A DNA stretch of 13,188 bases. Origin: an uncultured Moraxella sp. (GTDB taxonomy: Bacteria; Pseudomonadota; Gammaproteobacteria; Pseudomonadales; Moraxellaceae). Shown here piece after piece: positions 8,341-13,188 of this stretch. The DNA lies in assembly GCA_927911235.1 (NCBI GenBank), contig CAKMOY010000170.1:1-13188 (forward strand). Reading direction: 5' to 3'. Below the pieces are notes generated by a model. It did no database searches and had not been told where the DNA came from. It worked only from the letters and a program-made list of their open reading frames with translations. The translations under genes and the position numbers were made by a program. Within the stretch, counting starts at the first letter, position 1, and the number at the start of each line of letters is the position of its first letter.

Positions 8341-9174
8341 ATGGAACCAATGGTCGTCATGGCAGCACGCGCTGCACAAAAAGTAGGCAATGAGATTTTA
8401 AACGCTCATTTAAACCGTCATAAAATTGAATTAAACATTGAAAGCAAAGGCTTGGACGGTTTGGTAACGCAAATTGACCGTTATAGCGAAGAATTGCTGA
8501 TTGCCACTTTAAAAGAAAGCTATCCAAATCATTCGTTTTTGGGTGAAGAATTTGGCTTGCAAGAAGGCAAAGGCAACGATGCGGACTGGTGTTGGGTGAT
8601 TGACCCACTAGACGGCACGCACAATTTTGTTCATGGATTACCGCACTTTTGTGTATCAATTGGCGTGCAAAAGAATGGCGTAACCGAACACGCTGTCATT
8701 TACGACCCTGTACGTGATGAAACCTTTTCGGCAAGTCGTGGCAAAGGGGCAAGGCTTAACCAACGCCGTATCAACGTGAGCGAACACAAAACCATTGACG
8801 GCGGATTTTTTACCACAGGACACCCACTAGAACGCAACCGTGCGGACGGTGTGCATTCGTACGCAAAAGAACATTTCGCCACGCTACAAGCGATTTGTGA
8901 AAAAGGCGGTCAAGTTCGCCGTTTAGGTTCGGCAGCCCTTGATTTGGCGTATGTGGCGTGCGGTCGTGTTGATGGCTATTTTGAAATGTCTATCAAACCT
9001 TGGGACATCTGTGCAGGTGAGTTGATTGTCAGCGAGGCTCGTGGTACGGTGGTTGATGCGTCTGGTGCTCATAACGCCATGGATACAGGTTCAATTTTTG
9101 CGTGTAATGTCAAATTGTTAAAACCGTTAATGCAAACCGTTGTGCCTTTGTGGGGTGATGCAGTAAAAAGTTAA
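8341..9174 (+). CDS. suhB: Inositol-1-monophosphatase family protein
   Basis: Metal-dependent phosphatase of the inositol monophosphatase family; the E. coli member SuhB also joins the rRNA transcription antitermination complex, and the same role here would be inference. 277 residues, close to the family norm. Metal-binding motifs are present: LGEE (67-70), WVIDPLDGTHNF (85-96; usual form DPIDGTTNF, so the I/L and T/H changes are mild) and KPWDICAGELIVSEARG (219-235). RRLGSAALDLAYVACGR (193-209) is the typical core helix. The ATG at 8341 has AAGGG 7 nt upstream. The frame is intact. It follows dxs on the same strand and is closed by a strong hairpin 25 nt after its stop, so it is the last gene of that unit. 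Confidence 0.9.
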   Translation: MEPMVVMAARAAQKVGNEILNAHLNRHKIELNIESKGLDGLVTQIDRYSEELLIATLKESYPNHSFLGEEFGLQEGKGNDADWCWVIDPLDGTHNFVHGLPHFCVSIGVQKNGVTEHAVIYDPVRDETFSASRGKGARLNQRRINVSEHKTIDGGFFTTGHPLERNRADGVHSYAKEHFATLQAICEKGGQVRRLGSAALDLAYVACGRVDGYFEMSIKPWDICAGELIVSEARGTVVDASGAHNAMDTGSIFACNVKLLKPLMQTVVPLWGDAVKS

Positions 9175-9199
9175 TTGATTATTAATTGAGTAAGCTTTG

Positions 9200-9235
9200 A
9201 AAAAAACGCCTTACCACACATTAAGGCGTTTTTTT
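9200..9235. terminator. Rho-independent terminator after suhB
   Basis: Perfect 14-bp stem, AAAAAAACGCCTTA (9200-9213) with TAAGGCGTTTTTTT (9222-9235), 8-nt loop, and a T tract continuous with the stem. It ends the dxs-suhB unit. Confidence 0.9.
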
Positions 9236-9298
9236 GTGCATATTTGTGTCTATCATTACATTTTGATAAATAATTGTTACAAAAAGAATGTCATTTTG

Positions 9299-9307
9299 TG
9301 TTATCAT
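9299..9307 (+). promoter_or_regulatory. Extended -10 promoter candidate for the YceI gene
   Basis: TG, one base, then TATCAT (9302-9307) forms an extended -10 element about 100 nt before the ATG. TTACAA at 9277-9282 is a possible but over-distant (19 bp) -35. The long AT-rich leader that follows contains two palindromes. Confidence 0.4.
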
Positions 9308-9326
9308 CATTGCATTGATTTGAAAA

Positions 9327-9364
9327 AATTAATATTAAATATTAATTGTTAAAATTAATTTAAC
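9327..9364. repeat. Two abutting AT-rich palindromes in the yceI leader
   Basis: AATTAATATT (9327-9336) and AATATTAATT (9338-9347) form a perfect 10-bp inverted repeat around a single A. Directly abutting, GTTAAA (9348-9353) and TTTAAC (9359-9364) form a second one. They lie between the putative -10 and the start codon, where a repressor or a leader structure could act. The region is nearly all A/T, so chance palindromes are also likely. Confidence 0.4.
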
Positions 9365-9408
9365 ATTATTTTTTCAAAAATTTTGAATTTTTTTCCATAG
9401 GATTTATC

Positions 9409-9978
9409 ATGAAATTAACCACCCTTGCAACCGCCAGCATTTTAGCTTTGACCGCAGTTACTGCAACTGCCGAAACTTACACCATTGACGAAAACCACAC
9501 CGCCGCACGCTTTACGATTGACCACATGGGTACATCAACCAATCACGGTGCATTCTATGGTTTGACAGGTCAAGTGGAATTTGATACCAAAGCTCAAACA
9601 GGCTTTGTTGGTGTAACCATTCCAGTTGCAAGCCTTGACACAGGTATTAAAGCATTTAACGAACATTTAAAATCAGAAGACTTTTTTAATGCCAAACAAT
9701 ACCCAACAGCGTATTTTAAATCAACCAAATGGCATTTTAAAGATGGCAAACCAAGCAAAATTGATGGCGAATTGACCCTACTTGGCAAAACCAATCCTGT
9801 AACTTTGACAGCGGCCAAATTTAACTGCTATGACAACCCAATGTTAAAAGCTCAATCTTGTGGTGGCGATTTTGAAACCACGATTGACCGTACCAAATGG
9901 GGCATGGACAAATATACTGACTTAAAAAGTATGCGTGATGTCAAATTAAACATTCAAATTGAAGCGTACAAAAAATAA
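9409..9978 (+). CDS. YceI family periplasmic protein
   Basis: Secreted lipocalin-like beta-barrel of the YceI family, whose members bind isoprenoid or other amphipathic molecules; the ligand here is unknown. The signal peptide is clear: MKLTT, a hydrophobic stretch to about residue 18, and cleavage after ATA at residue 21. The mature protein opens with TYTIDENHTAARFTIDHMG, the family signature, and continues with GLTGQVEFD, IPVASLDTGIKAFNEHLKSEDFF and the C-terminal DRTKWGMDKY. Two cysteines (NCYDN and QSCGG) may form a disulphide. 189 residues, the normal length. ATG at 9409 has AGGA about 8 nt upstream. It stands alone, between the suhB terminator and a hairpin shared with the convergent permease gene. 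Confidence 0.93.
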   Translation: MKLTTLATASILALTAVTATAETYTIDENHTAARFTIDHMGTSTNHGAFYGLTGQVEFDTKAQTGFVGVTIPVASLDTGIKAFNEHLKSEDFFNAKQYPTAYFKSTKWHFKDGKPSKIDGELTLLGKTNPVTLTAAKFNCYDNPMLKAQSCGGDFETTIDRTKWGMDKYTDLKSMRDVKLNIQIEAYKK

Positions 9979-10008
9979 TTTGTTTGTTAAGCCAAATTAA
10001 AAATGATT

Positions 10009-10046
10009 AAAAAGAAAAGTTGGTGAAAGCCAGCTTTTCTTTTTTT
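10009..10046. terminator. Bidirectional terminator between yceI and the EamA permease
   Basis: A 15-bp stem, AAAAAGAAAAGTTGG (10009-10023) with CCAGCTTTTCTTTTT (10030-10044), containing one G-T wobble, with a 6-nt loop and T tracts on both strands. It lies 30 nt after the YceI stop and about 10 nt past the permease stop on the other strand. Confidence 0.85.
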
Positions 10047-10055
10047 CGTATTTTT

Positions 10056-10907
10056 TTATTGGCGACTGTGTAAAATTGCACTGCTAACGGTAGCAATTAT
10101 CACCAACACCACGCCAAATCCTGTTAAAAAACTCATTCGCTCGCCCAACGCCACCATCGCACACAGCACGCCAAGCACAGGCTCAAGCGGAATTAACATG
10201 GCGGATACTTTGGTCGGCGTGTGTTGCAGCCCTTTGTTAAACAGCCAATAGGCAAGCCAACTGCACGCCACGCCAAGATAAAGCACCGCTCCAATCGGTT
10301 GCCAATCGGTCGGCATTTGCCAATTTTGGTTTAACACAAGTGTAAACGGCAAACAAGTTATCGCCCCAAGTGTCAAAATCGCTGATGTATAGGTGCTAGC
10401 GTCCATTTGTTGCATAATATTTTTGCCAAAAAATATGGAAAACACGAACGAAAGCTCCGCCAACACCACCAAAGCTGAACCAAATACGCTCACCGTGCCG
10501 TCCGAATTACCGCCAATGACTAACAATAAAATCCCAATAAATGCCAACATACCCAACGCCCAATCGTACCAATGATTTTTTTGGGCAAAAAACAGCGAAC
10601 CGATAATCAGCATAAACAACGGCTCAGCTCCAACAATGGTAACGGCACTGGACGCAGATGTGTATTTTAAACCGATAAATTGCAATAATAACGCAATCGG
10701 AAAATTTAAAATCGCTAGGTAAAACAGACGGATTTTTAACTTTTTTTCAAGTTTAAAATAAGTTTTTATAAAAATTGGCAACACAAATAAACTGGCAATC
10801 AGCAAACGTAATTGCACCGTCATCACAGGGTCAAACGCTGTGTAAGCCATTTTACCAACGGTAAAAGAGCTTGCCCAAATGAATAAAGCGATAATCATAT
10901 ACCACAT
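10056..10907 (-). CDS. EamA/DMT-family transporter
   Basis: Inner-membrane permease of the drug/metabolite transporter superfamily; members export amino acids or other small metabolites, but the substrate cannot be read from sequence. 283 residues with about ten hydrophobic helices in two EamA repeats. The first runs from FIWASSFTVGKMAY through VQLRLLIASLFVLP to YTSASSAVTIVGAEPLFMLI. The second spans ALVVLAELSFVFSIFFGKNI to STYTSAILTLG and TPTKVSAMLIPLEPVLGVL, with the typical PLEPV/LGE pairing (ALGERMS). ATG at 10907 has a GAG about 9 nt upstream. The frame is intact. Transcribed divergently from the toxin-antitoxin operon, with 139 nt between starts. Confidence 0.92.
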   Translation of the reverse strand: MWYMIIALFIWASSFTVGKMAYTAFDPVMTVQLRLLIASLFVLPIFIKTYFKLEKKLKIRLFYLAILNFPIALLLQFIGLKYTSASSAVTIVGAEPLFMLIIGSLFFAQKNHWYDWALGMLAFIGILLLVIGGNSDGTVSVFGSALVVLAELSFVFSIFFGKNIMQQMDASTYTSAILTLGAITCLPFTLVLNQNWQMPTDWQPIGAVLYLGVACSWLAYWLFNKGLQHTPTKVSAMLIPLEPVLGVLCAMVALGERMSFLTGFGVVLVIIATVSSAILHSRQ

Positions 10908-10968
10908 GGTTTTTCTCGGTTTTTATTTTTTTAATTTGGTTAAAATTTTTATGGGATTGGAATTTTAT

Positions 10969-10997
10969 TTGACAAGTGTTGGATAAAAATTTAAACT
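10969..10997 (+). promoter_or_regulatory. Promoter of the toxin-antitoxin operon
   Basis: A consensus TTGACA (10969-10974), a 17-bp spacer and TAAACT (10992-10997) lie 49 nt upstream of the antitoxin ATG. The last bases of the -10 overlap the start of the palindrome at 10996, as expected for an autorepressed toxin-antitoxin promoter. Confidence 0.65.
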
Positions 10998-11029
10998 AAC
11001 TTAAGTTAGCTAAGTTTATGTTTAAGTTA
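10996..11029. promoter_or_regulatory. Putative antitoxin operator: palindrome plus third half-site
   Basis: CTAACTTAAGTTAG (10996-11009) is a perfect 14-bp palindrome overlapping the end of the -10. Its half-site TTAAGTTA occurs again at 11022-11029. Repeated half-sites beside the promoter fit binding by Phd/VapB-type antitoxins; the assignment is inferred from position. Confidence 0.55.
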
Positions 11030-11046
11030 TTTAAAAGGATAAAATT

Positions 11047-11292
11047 ATGTCATATATCACGCTAGATAGCAATATTCCTGTGGTGAATATGCACGAAGCC
11101 AAAACACATTTATCGGCGATTGTTGATGAAGTCAAACGTTATGGCAAGCCACAAGTACAAGTAATGCCGATTGAGCAACAAGTGAGTAAACGTCAAATGG
11201 GAACTTTGAAAAATCAAATCAAAATCCCTGATGATTTTGATAACGTACTCAACGATAAAATTGAAAAAATGTTTGCAGGGGATATGATTTGA
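11047..11292 (+). CDS. Phd/YefM-type antitoxin (type II toxin-antitoxin)
   Basis: 81-residue antitoxin that should neutralise the PIN-domain toxin encoded next and bind its own promoter. The N-terminal Phd signature is VNMHEAKTHLSAIVDEV (13-29) and GKPQVQVMPIEQ (33-44). The C-terminal toxin-binding tail has the common form GTLKNQIKIPDDFDNVLNDKI then FAGDMI. Oddly, VDEV runs straight into KRYGKP: the roughly ten residues usually present here (a beta strand of the type EEIIIT) are absent without a frame change, so the DNA-binding fold may be altered. ATG at 11047 has AAGGA 7 nt upstream. The stop TGA overlaps the toxin's probable TTG start, consistent with translational coupling. Confidence 0.82.
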   Translation: MSYITLDSNIPVVNMHEAKTHLSAIVDEVKRYGKPQVQVMPIEQQVSKRQMGTLKNQIKIPDDFDNVLNDKIEKMFAGDMI

Positions 11293-11702
11293 CTGCTTTA
11301 TCAACCCATTTTTTGTTAGATACGCATATTTTGTGGTGGTTTTTGAAAGGTAATACTGACAATATTTTGCCAACAAATGTTAAAATATTACTTGACGAAA
11401 ATAATCAACTTTATTTTAGTATAGCAAGCATTTGAGAAATGTCTATCAAATACAATCTTGGTAAGCCAAATTTTGACTACGACCCACAACAAATCGCTGA
11501 TGAATTAATCCGTTTGGAATTTCGTATGTTGGATACTAAACTAGGATATACGCTTGCGGTCAAAAATATGGAACGCATTCACAACGACCCATTTGACCGC
11601 CTACTTTTGGTACAAGCCGAACGAGAAAAACTGCAATTTTTCACAGCGGACAATTTGATTTTGCAATATAATAAACCGTTTGTCATTGATGTGCGTGTTT
11701 AA
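11289..11702 (+). pseudogene. VapC-like PIN-domain toxin, interrupted by an in-frame TGA
   Basis: PIN-domain ribonuclease toxin of the VapC family, which would cleave RNA when free of antitoxin. Reading from TTG 11289 gives THFLLDTHILWWFL (first catalytic Asp), then LYFSIASI, a TGA at 11433-11435, then EMSIKYNLGKP. The family motif is ASIWE followed by I/M and K, so the TGA stands exactly where Trp is expected (TGG to TGA). The frame is otherwise open to 11702, about 137 codons, with the other acidic residues present: Glu right after the stop, Asp in DPFDRLL and Asp in FTADN. The upstream piece lacks three of four catalytic residues, so the gene should be inactive. A fragment restarting at ATG 11439 would lack the first Asp. 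A substitution, unlike the indels elsewhere in the window. Confidence 0.85.
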
Positions 11703-11750
11703 TTTTTCTCAAATTTTAACAACAATTTTACATTTTAACAGGAAAAAGCG

Positions 11751-13048
11751 ATGCGAATTTTAAATAGCCAAAACCCAACTTTTGACCAAGAACTAACGAT
11801 TTACTCGCCTTTGAAACGGTAAATGACCCACAATTGTTAGCAACGGTGGATAAAATTATCGCTGACGTACGTCAAGGTGGCGATGAAGTGATTTTGCAAT
11901 TGACCCAAAAATTTGACAATCACCCTGCCGAAACCTTTGCTGAGTTACAAATTAGCCAAGTTGAGCTAAAACAAGCCTTTGATAATTTGGATAATACGGT
12001 CAAATCTGCGTTGGAATTATCTGCCAAACGTATCCAAAATTTTCACCAAAAACAAGTGCAAGACAGTTGGACGTTTACTGATGAATTGGGCAATACTTTG
12101 GGGCAAAAAGTAACGCCACTTGATAAAGTCGGCATTTATGTGCCGGGGGGATTGGCAAGCTATCCGTCTAGCGTACTGATGAATGCCATTCCTGCAAAAG
12201 TCGCAGGCGTGGGTGAGATTGTCATGGTTGTTCCTGCACCAAATGGCGAATTAAATCCGCTTGTTTTGGCGGCAGCCTATTTGGCAGGCGTGGATAAAGT
12301 GTTTACCATTGGTGGGGCTCAAGCGGTGGCGGGCTTAGCATACGGTACGGCAAGCATTCCGCAAGTGGATAAAATCACAGGGCCGGGCAACAAATATGTG
12401 GCGGCGGCAAAACGTGCGGTGTTTGGGCAAGTCGGTATTGATATGATAGCAGGCCCGTCTGAAGTGTTGGTTTATGCCGAAGGCGTGGCGGAAGATAGAG
12501 CGGATTGGCTTGCGATGGATTTGTTATCGCAAGCGGAGCATGACACGGTGGCACAGGCGATTTTTGTTACCACGAGCGAACAATTGTTAAAAGATGTGGA
12601 AAACGAAATTAATAACGCTTTAGCGATTTTGCCAAAAGCGGAGATTGCCAAAACGTCTATTGCCAATCGTGGGGCGTTGATTTTGGTAAAAGACCGTGCC
12701 GAAAGCGTTCAAGTAATTAATCGTATTGCTCCAGAGCATTTGGAATTGTCAGTCAATGACCCTGAGAATATGGTACAAGATATTCGCCATGCAGGGGCGA
12801 TTTTTATGGGGCGATTTACCCCTGAAGCGATTGGCGATTATTGTGCTGGCCCAAACCACGTTTTGCCAACGTCAGGCACGGCTCGGTTTAGCTCACCGCT
12901 TGGCGTGTATGATTTTCAAAAGAAATCGTCTATCATTTATTGCACCGAACAAGGCAGTCAAAGCCTTGCCAAAACAGCGGATATTTTGGCAATGGAAGAA
13001 AATTTAGAAGCCCATGCTCGGTCGGCTCGTTATCGTATTAATCAGTAA
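11751..13048 (+). CDS. hisD: Histidinol dehydrogenase, N-terminus frame-disrupted
   Basis: Zinc- and NAD-dependent cytoplasmic enzyme oxidising L-histidinol to L-histidine, the last two steps of histidine synthesis. Motifs: GIYVPGGLASYPSSVLMNAIPAKVAGV, GGAQAVAGLAYGT, ITGPGNKYVAAAKR, IAGPSEVLV, LSQAEHD (zinc/catalytic Gln-His region), APEHLEL and GPNHVLPT. The gene begins at ATG 11751, with AGGA 8 nt upstream, but this frame stops at 11820-11822 after 23 residues. The main frame is open only from before TTG 11834. Adding one A to the AA at 11795-11796 joins FDQEL to NDLLAFETVNDPQLL and gives 432 residues, the normal length. Without repair the protein would lack about 28 N-terminal residues, away from the active site. 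It ends before a 17-bp hairpin and follows the toxin-antitoxin remnant by 48 nt. Confidence 0.92.
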
Positions 13049-13084
13049 TTTTTAACTATTTATTTAATAATTTTTAATAAAAAT

Positions 13085-13126
13085 ACAAATCCCACAAAAA
13101 AATGATTGATTTTTTGTGGGATTTGT
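13085..13126. terminator. Long hairpin terminator after hisD
   Basis: Perfect 17-bp inverted repeat, ACAAATCCCACAAAAAA (13085-13101) with TTTTTTGTGGGATTTGT (13110-13126), 8-nt loop, 36 nt after the hisD stop. The bases after the stem are more T-rich when read on the minus strand, so it may also serve a convergent gene beyond the window. The remaining 60 bases hold no gene I can support. Confidence 0.8.
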
Positions 13127-13188
13127 TATTGTAGTGGGCATAATTTATTTTTAAGCTTTTTACTAAAACTTACCACAAAAACCCTTAT

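Noticed and set aside
11439..11702. Separate small gene starting at ATG 11439
   Set aside because: It is in the same frame as the toxin start, continues its PIN motif right after the stop, and has no ribosome binding site of its own.
246..11796. Programmed ribosomal frameshifting or phase variation as the cause of the broken frames
   Set aside because: No slippery heptamer with a following structure stands out, the runs are short, and the genes are housekeeping enzymes rather than surface or modification genes.

Overview
The window is a compact, AT-rich stretch of bacterial chromosome holding housekeeping genes. The protein set (BirA without a DNA-binding domain next to type III pantothenate kinase, serB divergent from a YtjB/AhpA-like membrane protein, a long Dxs) and the composition suggest a gamma-proteobacterium of the Moraxellaceae, most likely Moraxella. 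That assignment is inference from protein character; no rRNA is present.

Layout, left to right: a TauE/SafE-type permease on the minus strand; birA and coaX on the plus strand; serB (minus) facing away from a 470-residue two-helix membrane protein (plus); ribA (minus), which converges on that gene at a bidirectional terminator; dxs and suhB (plus), ending at a strong terminator; a secreted YceI-like protein (plus) converging on an EamA/DMT permease (minus) at another hairpin; a small Phd/VapC-type toxin-antitoxin operon whose toxin carries a nonsense codon; and hisD (plus), followed by a 17-bp hairpin. The metabolic genes feed cofactor and amino-acid pathways: biotin attachment, coenzyme A, serine, riboflavin, isoprenoids and histidine.

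The dominant oddity is that six genes (permease, birA, coaX twice, serB twice, dxs, hisD) are broken by single-base indels, mostly at A or T runs. Changing one base in each case rejoins a full-length, conserved protein. Several of these genes are normally essential, so sequence or assembly error is the simplest reading. True decay, or rescue by slippage at the T9 and A7 runs, is possible but less likely. The stop in the vapC-like toxin is different: it replaces a conserved tryptophan by one base change while all downstream catalytic residues remain, so it looks like genuine toxin inactivation.

I see no RNA genes, CRISPR arrays, insertion sequences, phage genes or a clear new multi-gene system. 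The least explained items are the 470-residue membrane protein with an uncharacterised cytoplasmic domain, the toxin-antitoxin remnant with its palindromic operator, and the paired palindromes upstream of the YceI gene. No gene-free stretch exceeds 300 bases.
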